A DNA stretch of 64,000 nucleotides. Origin: Lanius collurio. Lineage: Eukaryota > Chordata > Aves > Passeriformes > Laniidae. Position 1 is the first letter of the stretch, and each line of letters begins with the position of its first letter. The stretch spans positions 21,421,572 to 21,485,571 of the forward strand of contig JACBWW010000007.1 in NCBI GenBank assembly GCA_020086605.1. The letters run 5' to 3'. The notes below the pieces were generated by a model. It did no database searches. It saw nothing but the letters and a program-made list of their open reading frames with translations, and was not told the origin of the DNA. This document shows, one piece after another, positions 51,871 to 64,000 of this stretch. A program made the translations under genes and the position numbers.

Positions 51871-54800
51871 CAGGAGTGAAGAGGAAAGCTCCATTTAAAA
51901 ACAAAACTCCCCAAAAAATGAAAAAAGAAACCCCAAGCAGACACACAGGAGAAAATCCAAACCAAAACAAAAGGCACCCTGAACAGACAAGTGGGAGTCA
52001 GTGGAAAAAATGAAGTAAAATCTGATCTGTCTCATGACTAAAGACTTTTTCTTTTGTGTCACTGAGCCAAATGGCACAGCCTCTACAATTCAGAAAGCAC
52101 CGTTCTTTAACTAAAAGGATGATAACATTCATTTGCCTGCCGAAGGAACATTAATTCATCATGTTTCCCCCCATTCTAGCAGGATTTTCAATATGAGGTA
52201 ATGATGAGACCCTAGGAAACGGTGCCAAAAATCTGTTGGGATTAACTAAAGTTATATTGAATGCTGAGTCTTCTTGCTAGGCTTCACTGCATATCTGTTC
52301 CTGAGAAGGCCATTTGGGTGCAATCCTGTAAAGTGCCTGTGGAATGGGCAGCTCCTGGAGGGAAGGACAGCATTTTGAAATTAGCAACTAAATCTGAATT
52401 TATCTCTAAGGATTTAAGAACTTTATTTCATCTAGATTAGAGTCCTGTTCTTTGGTGTCAGAAGGTATTTGCGACTGTTAAAAGCAAGAATATAAAATAA
52501 GGGCCTGGATTACCCACAGCTTTATCCTGGTAGGCAGGGAACAGCCAGACATATGCCTTCTTCTTTCTCACAGATGCCACAATATTTCTGGATTAGGAGG
52601 AGGGGATACAGTGGACCCTAACAGTGAAAGAATTGGCTTGAGGCACTCTGACACAACGAGGGGTTTATCTTTCACAATGGAGAGCAATTTTCTCTCTGAT
52701 GCTAAAATGTATATGTTTATGTTCAACTGTGCAATAATTCCAACACTGTAATTTTGTATTGTAATTGTTAACTGTTATCAAACCTTCTCACTCTGGAAAG
52801 CAATACAATCATTCCACAAAAGGATATGCCTTATTTTGTGTGATTTTTATATATGTTTTTATAAGCTAAAATGCTTTTAAGTAATAAAATTTATTTAATT
52901 AATTTTCTATTTTTCCAAAGTAGATAAACAATTGACAGAAAAGATGGAGGTTAAAAATAAACCATTCACCAACAAAACCTGTGATAATATTGAAAATGAA
53001 AACAAATTTTTGTTATATTTTTTATTCTTTTTCAGAAAAATATTTTTTGCAATATGAAACTTTTTAAACATTATAATCTATAAAAGTCAAAAATATGTTT
53101 TAAACCAGATTGTAAATATTTTTAGAAGAAAGTAAATGTACTTAATTTGATTTTAAAAATACTTCAGATAACATAGGTTAAATTTTGAGCTCCTATACCA
53201 ATTACAGAAATTATAACTGACTTTTAAAAACATGCAGTAAAGATTCTGAGGAGGAATAAAAAAGAGTAAACATATAGAGAAGAGATACTGGATTCTTAAT
53301 TCCTTAAAGCTATATATATAAATCCTTGTTTTTATTTCTAAAGTAGCTACTTACATTTACAAAAATAGTGAAGAGATTATAGGACAATTAGAATTTTAAG
53401 ATTATCTGAAAAATGACTTATATTTACATCTACTGAAACTTAAAACTACAAGTAGTTTAGAAGAATCTGTTGTATAGAAAATTGAGTTTATTTGGAAATG
53501 AAAAGTTATTATTATCACCTCTTAATAATTCAATAAAAATAATGTTGCTCAATATTGCACCTATGTTGCTCACTATGACACTATTTTAATATGTGATCCC
53601 TTACTTATCGTAGTAACAAAGCGGCCTTTGGTTGGCTTACTTTTTTATTCTATGCCATCAAAAAGTTGCAATGAAGAGACTAATCTTTACACTACCTTTA
53701 TTTTTGCCTCAAAGAAAAAGGAAAAAAAAACCAACAATTTTTTATCAATTATGTTTGATTAGAAAAACTGGTAAAAATACTTTTTCCAAGTTAAAGACAT
53801 TACAGTTCAACAGCAATGACAAGAAGAAGGCTGATAACACTCAATTATAAATTAAGCAGATATTTGCCATTTCATAATATGCAAAAGTGAAACTCTAAGT
53901 CTCATCTACTCAGTCAGCTTTGCCCAAATTTTTCATCTTGTTGTTTCTTAGTCAAATAGACACACAGTCAAGAGCTGCAGTTATTCAGCCTTAATAAGTG
54001 CCATGGTCTCCCATCTTTGTTGTCACTTCAGCTGTATTTATTCTGAAGTAAATGAAACAAGAGCTCACAAACAAGAAACAAGAGCAAACCACTAAAGATG
54101 CTAAATACTTCATTAGTTAATCTGTAACAGATACATAGTGGATAAGGAGCTCCCCTCTTGTGCAAAATGTACCCTCTATCCATATGCCATAATAAGTATA
54201 AATGCTTACTACTGATCAAGCAAAGACAACAAAAAGTCATCTATTCATTTTCTCTTTTGATCTGAACATAACATGTTTTAGATAAACATAAAAAGATTTG
54301 TTCTTGTTGGGTTTTGTTCTTTGTTGTTTTGCTGTGTTGATTCTTTTTAAATCTTACTTTGCTATTAATAAAATTTTGAAGTTTATCATGAAAGAAATAA
54401 ATTAAGGGTCTTTTTCTTTTTTTTTTTTCTTGTTATAGTTTCTTTCCTCAGTTATGATAGGAGTTAGAAATCTCCTTCAGAATCCACAGATTGAAATGAT
54501 AAAGGCCAGGGATTAAGCACAGCCGATTAACAGTCTGTGTCCTCTTCAATCTAACATTTCCACTGTAGATAAACCCATATTCAGACTGAAGTTATAATAA
54601 ACACACTGTCCTCAATATCATTTCCCTAGATGACCTCCTCAAAACTGACATTCAAGTATTCTTGTGGAAAATTACAGTTCATAGTAACTGAAAAAGCAGC
54701 CTAGACAATATACACCCACACAAATAATTCTGAAGATCAAGCCAAATGTTTAGAAAGCAACTGGATAAAATGATAGTTCCACAATAAATATTTTATTTGC

Positions 54801-57054
54801 TTCAGTTCTTAGTAATTTATTATTACTATAGGTTTGACAAATAAAATAATTTTCCCAGATTTTATCTCCATTGCTTGTACTGTGTGTCTTTAAAATATCT
54901 GCATTATTATTTATACTTATGACCAAAAAAAAATACTCTCAATGTATCACAGTGGTCACAATTCCTTCCCTCCCAAAGGCAAAAAACAAAAAAAAAAAAC
55001 AAAAAAAAACCAAAAGTGAAATTTTACAGCTACCTTAGATACTCTGAAATGGAAGTATTACTGTAAGGAAAGGGACATCAAAAAACACTTGCTAGCGAAA
55101 ACCAGAAAAGGAATAAAAATCTACATGGACAGAATTGCAGAAATATTTTGCAAGGTATGGGTATCGACTTCTATGATAAATAATATTTTCACCTAAAATG
55201 AAAAAAGACAGGCCCTAAAAACGAAGATAGCTTTTGCTTTGTAAGGTCATTTTTAACATAGGAAATTCTCCTGCTATTTGACATTTGGAATCCAGAATCT
55301 TATGAGTCTAAAGAGAGTTTATGATTAATACAGATACAGACTGTGTAACAGGTCATTTTAATTTCTTATCGTAGAAGCTCAAATTATTTTAAGGAACTAT
55401 AGATTTGTTATTTAATTTCTGGTACTTCTTCAGACAAAAACAGTAACATTTTAAACTATTTTATTATTACTAGCTAAACTTATCTACCTAGTTAAAGTGA
55501 CTGTATTCTATTCTTATTTCCATTAGTTTATAGTGGAAGGATTCCAGTAAAGGAATTCTGAAATTAGATGGAGGCATATGAACATTCATTTGTCAATCCT
55601 TTATTGAAAGTACACGACAAAAATTTGGTTCCCTTTGGCCAAACCACACAGATAATAAGAAACAGGCCATGCTATATAGAGCTGCAACAAAACAAAACAA
55701 TGAAAAAAAACCCAAACTTGAGCTTCGTTTTGATTATTCACTAGAATTGATTTGAAGCACTGCAAATGACTGCAGTTAATTCATTAGTTGTTCATCTATT
55801 CTTCTCACCAAAGTTAAAAAAAAAAAAAAAGCATAAAAACTTGCAACACTTCATAATCAGAGCATTTATTAGATTTGGATGATTCCAGACACTCTTTCTT
55901 CTAGAAAACAGTTTCAAAGATCTTTTAAATCAATCTGTACTGAAGAAAGAATTGAAAATGGGAATTTAACTCAAAGTCACTAACTTTGAGATCTTGCTCC
56001 AAAAACTAATTTCATGCTCTGTCTCCACAACAACATAGCTTATTTTTGCCAACTAGGACTAGGATATAATGAAGCATAACATGTTTAAACAGACTGCATA
56101 GACCAAAATTTAAGACTGTTTAGAGTGATTTGGAGAACAATAACTGAAAACATGTGATTTGGAGGTCAGTTCCCCTTAAGCATCTTTATGGTCAGAAGGT
56201 TGCATATACTACTCACCAAAAAAGCCACTGAGTTTTGTTAATCAGTGACAAGAAATACAGCATACAATTAAAACATTGTGTACTTAAGCTTCTCGTTCCT
56301 CAATAGAACCTTTTAAAAATGCCTGTCATATTGTAGAGGAGCAATCTTACCTTCACCTCATCACTGACACAAACCTTGTCTTCTCATTATTCAATTCCAT
56401 ATTCTTTTAAGCATGTGTTCATATTTTCAATAGGATATATAAAAGCAAATAGATACCATTTTCATGCTATCTACCATTTACATAATATTTACATGCTATC
56501 ATAGTAAAGAAGAACTAAAATAAGGAAGAGAAAACCATGCTTTTTACAGAAGTAAGTGGACAAAAAGGTCTAGAGAAGGTAAAATTATATTTATCAGTCC
56601 TTTTCATTTCAAATCTAACAGTAAATGTGATTAGCTATTATAGCAAGATGAGTTATAGGTTGTTGTCATTTAGCCCACAATATTTTATTATTTTTCATTT
56701 GATATCAAATATTCTTTTCCTAGACATTCACATATATTTTTCTATGTCTAATTTCCTGCATTCTCTAATTAATGAATGAAACCTCCTATTAGATTGGAGG
56801 AACATATACATTTATTAAAATTGGATTCTAAAATAAGAATATTCCTTCAGTGAGAACAAATAAAATCTTAACCCAGGATGCTTTCTCAGGGCAAGCTTAC
56901 TCTGGTGACTAACTAAAAGATGAAGGATAAAATCCAGAACATAAACAAATTTGGGAAAAAATTATCTATGTTATTATCCAAGAAGCAGTACAATGAGACA
57001 GGAAGAGGAAAAGAACTGGGTTGAAAAGACCTGCTCCTTTGTCTATGCAGAGGC

Positions 57055-57090
57055 ATACACACACACATGCAGACACACACCCATGCACAC
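57055..57090. repeat. Short CA-rich repeat
   Basis: Interrupted CA dinucleotides with ATGC and GCAG interruptions. Confidence 0.8.
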
Positions 57091-58312
57091 AGAGCCCCCA
57101 TAAACAGCTTTCCTTTCACAGCACTTTTCCTTAAGCAGCTTGGTAGTATTTACGTTTGTAAAGCTCCCAGTATTCCCAAACCTTACCCCTTTATTTTTAG
57201 CTTTCAAGTTTTTGCTTCAGCTGATGAGAACAGGAGAAGAAGGTGGTAGGTTTATTGCTGGCAGACAGCTTGGAAATTCTGAGTAAAGAAGCCAATCAAG
57301 GCAGAAGGATTATAACAATCAAAGTAGAAAATTTGCATATTTAGAGTATGGTTAGTGAGAAATAACAATGCCTTGGTTGTGCAAATCAAACCCTCAGCAA
57401 AAGTGAAGGGATTTGCATATCTGGGAGAAATCTGTCATGTTATACATCAGTAACTGCATTCTAATTAGCGGAAAGCTCTAGCTTTTAGTGGAATATTAAA
57501 TATAAGTGCTAGTAGTATTTTTATTTCCTTGTGAAATAATAGATTTAGGTCATTTGCGGCCTGATGAAAACAGATCATCTTGCCTGTAGGAAGCAATACT
57601 ATTCAAAATGACCAAAGATACATTCATCATGCCATGCAGATAGACTATTTAAGATTGAGATCATATAAATGTTCAAAGAGTTCTGTATTACAAATTGTGT
57701 TCATCCTTTTTGTCTATAGAAAGTGGTTTAAAGTAGCCCTCTTGAGAAAGTATTGCACAAAATAGATGAAAGTTTAAAACCACCTGTTCAGCTCTGCATA
57801 ATAAATTACTTTTCCTTCATTTTAAATTTAGTGAATGAATAAAAATAAGCTGGACTGAAAAGTTTCACAGATAAAAATCCTAAAAAAACCCTGATGACTG
57901 AATTACTGTAACAATTTTCTATTATCTATTAAAATCAAGCAGAGTTAACAGTAGGCTGAGAACTTTTATAATAAAAGTAAAGAAAAAGAATAGGTAAATT
58001 CTCTTTAAATATTAGTATGTAACAGTATATTTGTACCATTCATGCATGGAAAAATAAATGTGTTATTTCAGATTAATATTTATTTCTCCTTTCTTCTCTT
58101 GTGAATGACTCTCAGCTGTATTTTAGATGTAAACTTAAGACTGTCAGACACACCCTGGCCACCACTTGCAAGTGAACTACAGTTTGGTGTTGCACTGAAA
58201 CGTAACAGAGAGTCCAGGCTAGCATATTCAATCTGCACAATATTACTGATAATGCATGTTCAGAGGCATTATCCATTTCCACAGAACAAAAAAAAAACAT
58301 GGAGGAAACTCA

Positions 58313-58867
<555 letters not shown>

Positions 58868-58879
58868 TTAAATCAACAT
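58868..58879 (-). other. Minimal upstream ORF (M-L-I-stop) just before the NLGN4 start
   Basis: ATG TTG ATT TAA ends three bases before the main ATG and is in the same frame (TAA ATA ATG). Such a short distance leaves little room for reinitiation at the main ATG downstream, so leaky scanning past this ATG would be required. The same TAA fixes the N-terminus of the main protein. Confidence 0.5.
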
Positions 58880-59029
58880 CAGCAGGGCTCTTTTTTCCAC
58901 AGCCAGGAGAAAATCAATCAGTCAAAGAAAATGCAAACTAATAAAAAAGTAGTCAAAAGAGATGAAGTGACGGAAAACGTAACCTTGTTCAGGAAACAAA
59001 AAAACAAAAGCTGATGTGTAGTAGGTGCC

Positions 59030-59098
59030 TCAGCTGACTGGCTGTAGACAAATCCCAGTGTCAGAAGAAACAAGGGAGTGTTTGCCCCTAAGGCCCAT
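59030..59098 (-). other. Upstream ORF 2 in NLGN4 5' UTR (22 codons)
   Basis: The ATG at 59098 is followed by GGC, so +4 is G. The frame runs 22 residues to TGA at 59032-59030, well before the main start. It could lower translation of the main frame; that is inference. Confidence 0.35.
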
Positions 59099-59169
59099 CC
59101 CAGACTTTAGTGTTGAATTAATCCTGGCAACACACAGCACTTCCCAACAAGTAGAGTGGTGAGAGATCC

Positions 59170-59223
59170 TCAGTTATTCCACTGCCCCAGTGAAATGGCT
59201 CCTTTCAGTGAAGTCCAGCCCAT
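59170..59223 (-). other. Upstream ORF 1 in NLGN4 5' UTR (17 codons)
   Basis: The ATG lies six bases into the predicted exon (GCTGAATGGG) with G at +4. It reads 17 residues (MGWTSLKGAISLGQWNN) and stops at TGA. Translation is inference; only the frame is seen. Confidence 0.35.
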
Positions 59224-60514
59224 TCAGCCTGCAGGCAAGAGAAAACAAGCAATTCAAATCAACAGACAAATTTATGTTGGCATAAACCTAAAACAAAAAA
59301 AAAAAATAATAAACAACCTAAAAATTATATTCATATGCTACTTCCATGTCAAGGCCCACAAATGTTTTATGAACTTTAGACATCATGGTTAGCTATGTAT
59401 TTCCAAAGATGTGTAATGTAAGACAGCTAAAACTGAAGCCATAAGCTTGTCAGAGGTTATACCACAAAACAAACATTTTTGCTTCTGTTTATGCTTCCAG
59501 ACCAAACCACAGTCCAAACACATCTGATTTCAGGAACAGTATCACATTTAAGTGCTAGCTTGAGGATATTCTCTGCCCTAAATAAACAGAATCTTCTTTT
59601 TAAGCCTATTTGCACTCCCACAGGAACCATTCATTACTTTTGTTTCCTGTATTGAATTTTTGCCATGAGATGATGACTACAGAGTATTTTTCACAGATAT
59701 GACTTCTTTTCTCTAGGACAGCCTAATTTACCTCCACCTAATTCAGAAATCCCAATTAATGTAAGCAATAATTAGCTCAAATGAAGTGTGAGAAGAATTA
59801 GTCAAAATTAGATACAAATTTATTGGTTTTCATATCTTTGTCCTATGTCTGAAAAACAGAACAATGTAAAACTAAAAGAAAAAATAAAACATGATACAAT
59901 CTCTTAAGTCAGCTTTTGGCCTACATAATATTGCAATTATGTGACATTATTTGCTTACATTCTCCTAATTTTATTTTTAGACAGAAGGCAATTCATACAA
60001 TAACTCTGTTAATTTTTCATAAAATACAAGTCACTCGCATGTATATGCTAACCATTACAAGTGTACAAATAAACATACATCAGCATTCTTCTACCTGCCC
60101 AAAGAAATTAAGGACTTCCTTTTTACCCATTATTCAACTCAAAACCACAGACAATTCCACATGTAAAAAATATAGGAAACTGATACTAATACCTTACATT
60201 TTGTAGGATGAATACACATTTATATATCAAACTTATACATAAATGGACTAGCAGGTTCTGTTTTTGGTCAGGACTCTAACAAGAAAAATAATTTAAAAGA
60301 TATTTTATTCTCTCAAAACTCCTAGAATTCTTCAATTACTTCATTTTAGCACTCTTACCACAAAACTGTTGAAACACCTGAACACCAGAGGCCACAAATC
60401 TACCAGATACATATCACTTGTGATGGACCAAATCTTCTACTGACATTTTCTCTAGGACTTGCAATTTGAGTGCCATTTCTGAAGGACAAATCATTAACAG
60501 CTGTAATTTTCATG

Positions 60515-60720
60515 CCCCAAGGGCACCACCAGGGCCATCAGTCCCTATCTGAATTCAGAGCCTTGCCCTGCCAGCTCTGCAGTGTCCACAGCTCCTGAGT
60601 CATTCTCCCCCATGGGCAGCCAGCCCCACTTCAGCTGCTCTCTGGCACTCTAGTGGTCAGCCAGCTACAGGTCACCCAAAATTCCTCCTCAAGCATCACT
60701 TGCTCTTCTGATTTCTGCTA
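60515..60720. other. Unassigned moderately GC-rich stretch
   Basis: Contains CCCCAAGGGCACCACCAGGG, CTTGCCCTGCCAGCTCTGCA and GGGCAGCCAGCCCCACTTCA. It lies upstream of the NLGN4 exon. Neither an exon signal nor a repeat family is clear. Confidence 0.25.
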
Positions 60721-61214
60721 CCATCTTTAACAACGGAAGTCAGCAGCAGGTGATTGATTTTGAGTACTATTCCTCTTGCTCTGGCCCATGCTGACTTCAG
60801 CACACTTTACTGATCATGCAGCACAAATCAGATTTTCCAGTCATATCCTACTGAAGATTTAATCTGTGCTTAGGGAGGAGCAACAGATTTTATTCCCTTG
60901 ACACCTACACTGCAGAAGTTTGTAATGGCATTCCAAGAAATGTGCAATACAGCACTAAGAAAATTGACAGGGTGGAAGGAAACACAGTGATCCAGATGAT
61001 GAACGATGGATAGAGAAAAAAATTTTCTGGGCAAACAGCAAGCAAAAAAAAAAGAGGACACAAAACAAGAAAAGAAAATGGGAATGACGAACAAACAAGA
61101 ATAAACACATTACCATCAGGGAGAGAACCAAAAATGACAACAGGAAGGAAAGTGGAGATCTTCAGCTGATACAGCAGAGATAATACACAACTGTAAAAAA
61201 TGTGACATACTAAA

Positions 61215-62365
61215 TAGTGTGGCTTTTTTGGCCAACAGGGCACAAAGTGGCTCACATCCAGCCTGCTTTCAAACAGCAACCCCAAGTCCCCTTCATCTGA
61301 GCAGCTCTCAAGATGCTGTTTCCCAAGCTTGGCACGTTACATGGGGTTTTTGCAACCCAGCTGCAGGACCTGACCCTTGGCCTTATCAATCCTCATACAA
61401 CAGACCTCAGTCAATCCAGCCTGTTGAATTCCTTTTGCAGAGCCTTCCTACTCTCCTGCATATCAATACTTCCATCCAATTTAACATCTTCTGCGAACTT
61501 ACTGAGGATGCATGCATTCCCCTCATCCAAACCATCAATAGAGACATTAAACTGGACCGGCCCCAGTACTGACCCCTAGGGAACACCACTGGTGACCAGC
61601 TGCCAACTGGATTTAATGGCATTCAGTACCACCCTCTGGGCCTGACTATCCTGCCAGTTTTTTACCCAGTGAAGACTGCACCCATCCAAGCCCTACACAG
61701 CAGGTTTCCCCAGGAGAATAATATGGGAGATGATATCACATGCATTACTGAAATCTGAATAAACAAAATCCACAGCCTTTCCCTCATCCACCAGTTAGGT
61801 TACTTTACAATAGAAAGATATCAAGTTAGTCAAACAGGATCTGCCTTTTGTAAATCCATTTTGTAAACCACATAGCATGTGATGGCACTCAAGATGATCT
61901 GCTCCATGACATTCCCCAGTATCAAAGTTAGGCTAATAGGCTTATAGTTCCCTGGGTCATCCTTCTGACCCTTCCTGTGGATGGTCATTGCATTTGCTAA
62001 TTTTCAGTCAACCTGACCTTCTTCAGTTAACCATGACTGCTGGTAAGTGGTATAAAGTACCTTGATAAGCCTGTTCACCAGCTTTCTCAGGCGCATCCCA
62101 TCTGAGCCCATAGATTTGTGGATGTCTAATTGGCTATAGGTCAATAAGTAGCAGGTCACTAACCATTTCTTTGTGGATTTTTGGGGCTTCACTTAGCTCT
62201 CTATACTTCCCCAACTTCCAGCTCTGGGAGCTGTGCATCTTGGGGATGACTGGTTTTGGTATTACACTGAAGCAAAGAACCCAGACTGAGGCAAGAAGAG
62301 CAAAAATATCTTGTTTAGGGTGGGGTTCCTGCCCATTTAGGCAGAAAATATCCCACATTTCAGTT
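61215..62365 (-). mobile_element. CR1 LINE, reverse-transcriptase region, sense to NLGN4
   Basis: Minus-strand translation gives broken but clear CR1 polymerase: HKSMGSDGMRLRKLVN and YQQSWLTEEGQVD (62004-62140), then a stretch corresponding to NYRPVSLTS (near 61950), VDFVYSDFSNACD (palm motif A, about 61735-61780), and SSWQLVTSGVP (about 61579-61612). Stops and frameshifts interrupt it. The 3' end of the element is missing on the low-coordinate side, so this is an internal piece of an older copy. Confidence 0.93.
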
Positions 62366-64000
62366 TATTGACATTACTAGAGGAACTACCATTTTCTTAA
62401 GGTTAGTTTCACATGAAAAACATATACACGCTCATGCTACCTATTAGTTTGTGAACTATGCAAGCTGTGCTATGGTGTTAAATACATCATTGAAATGGTT
62501 GGAAGATGTTAATAGAGAGTCACTGATTTCAATTAGAGATTAATCTTAAATAGAAAGCTGTAAACATTCTAGAAAGGTTTTCAGATATATCAAAACTAGT
62601 TTGATGTTCAATTATATGTATACAGTCAGATATTTAATATGCTTTTACGTATTAAGTCTACAGGAAGACGTACTTGTCATGCTTTTGTTTATTATCACTA
62701 ATAGTGTTGTACATTTTCCATATTTGTTTTCTAGTGCTTCAAGTATTACAAAAATGCATACAAACTTCCTCGCAAAAAATTCCTAGTTGGAAGTATTACT
62801 CACTCAAATAATCAAAACCAGAATCAGTCCAAATCAAAATACTCGGTTTAAAATGACAACTTCTGGAAGCACAACACACAAAGAGAAGTCAAGGAGGATC
62901 TGAAATTATATATGCTTATGCATGATTTTGCTATGGGCAGAAGAGTGTAATTTGAGGTTAATGAGACATTTACGGCCTTTGAAGAAAATGCAGATTGAAG
63001 TTAACATGGATGTGTATCTAGAAATACCACTTGCACTTGTTTATCAATCTGTGCCCTAAGCCACATTTAGAGATACTTAAATAGTCTATGAATTAGGCCT
63101 TCAGGGCTAAGCTGATCCTTTCCAGGATGTGCAGTTACCACTTTTCAACCTGAGGAGAAGATTGTCAGTATCTCTACGCTTATTCTGTGTCTGCTAGGGG
63201 TATAGAAGACATGGCTTAGAAGTCTTCTTTGCTGCAGCATAGAGTAGAAAACTAAAGTGATTTCAAGTTTTTTTAACCTGCTTGTCCACGTCATGGACAG
63301 TTACAATAAAACTATAAAGAAATATAAATTATATGAACACAGGAAACTGAAGGCTGCAGAGATGTACCAGGACTTCCCAGGCCTGATCTAAAACAACGGG
63401 TGCACCACAGTATGCCTCAGCTTTCAGTCGCTGACCACCTTCACTCTTTGGCCCTTCCCTCTACTCATATTCCTAAGGGGGTTTTTGGGCACATTTGTAG
63501 GTCTGACATCAATAGAGAGTCAGGGTTAAAGACTCACATCCCTGTCATTAGACATACACTCTGAAAGCATACAGACATCTTGATTAGCTGAAATGTAAGA
63601 GCAACCAGCTAGTCAGCAGAAAAAAAAGGACAAATGATGTAATCAATAAAATTTCAGATTCTCCTCATACTGATATTTTGCTAAGTATTTAATGCATTTC
63701 ACAGAATATGGGGATTCAAAAAATACTTCATTTACCAATAACATGAACTGTGTTTTATCTTCTTTCCATTCTCTTTGTCCTCTTGAAACAAGTAATTTTG
63801 AAATTGTTAAGGAAAGAGGATATATATATATGGTCACTTGCTTTTTGGGTTTTATTTGTTGTTTTGGCTTGTGTCTGTGTGGGTGTTTGTCTGGTTAATT
63901 GTTTTTAAACAAAAGCAATTAAAATATTATCATATTATAACATACATAAAGCTCTATAATAAGCTAATGTTGTGGTATGATACTGTAAATTAGAGCTACC

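Larger units (their letters stand above)
59229..64000 (-). other. NLGN4X: Upstream NLGN4 intron or 5' flank
   Basis: If the acceptor at 59230 is right, one or more noncoding 5' exons lie above the window's right edge. The segment holds one minus-strand CR1 (61215-62365) and a moderately GC-rich stretch at 60515-60720 that I cannot assign. No CpG-rich promoter region is seen. Confidence 0.5.

Noticed and set aside
61219..62371. Frames of 60-117 codons on both strands
   Set aside because: They belong to, or are shadows of, a broken CR1 reverse-transcriptase region.

Overview
This is a vertebrate, almost certainly avian, intron-rich window. Three things support that: two sharply conserved exons of a neuroligin gene, seven sizeable copies of the avian/reptilian CR1 LINE (several ending in the CR1 3' octamer ATTCTATG), and LTR pieces of an avian ERVL-type endogenous retrovirus. 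The DNA is AT-rich and long ORFs are rare, as expected for a large intron on a macrochromosome. One short run of Ns marks an assembly gap.

The only gene I can support is neuroligin-4 (NLGN4, the bird counterpart of NLGN4X), read on the minus strand, so transcription runs from high to low coordinates. The pieces, in transcript order, are: an upstream intron (59229 to the window end); the first coding exon with its 5' UTR (58393-59228, start codon at 58864); an intron of about 42 kb; a 60-bp cassette exon (16126-16185) at the neuroligin 'splice site A' position, translatable in phase and easily missed because it is so short; a 3.5-kb intron; a 153-bp coding exon (12515-12667) carrying the HGG strand of the esterase-like fold; and a further intron that runs off the left edge. 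All three coding exons join in phase 1, so the cassette can be skipped or included without breaking the frame. Later exons (rest of the esterase domain, transmembrane segment, cytoplasmic tail) lie outside the window.

The introns hold decayed CR1 copies (485-1131, 2215-2500, 8220-10063, 18975-19510, 27958-28590, 43258-43437, 61215-62365, and a scrap near 32072), two ERVL LTR pieces (24629-24860, 29345-29893), several GC-rich inserts I cannot assign, microsatellites (a TAGAA pentamer array, a 290-bp GAATAA/GGATAA hexamer array, CA and poly-A tracts) and small tandem duplications.

No new multi-gene system is visible. The most rewarding observations concern NLGN4 RNA processing: the splice-site-A cassette, its weak donor with a UGCAUG (RBFOX-type) site 33 nt downstream, and three upstream AUGs in the 5' UTR, one of them a three-codon ORF ending just before the real start. 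Most other open frames of 60-120 codons are chance ORFs, CR1 remains or microsatellite translations.
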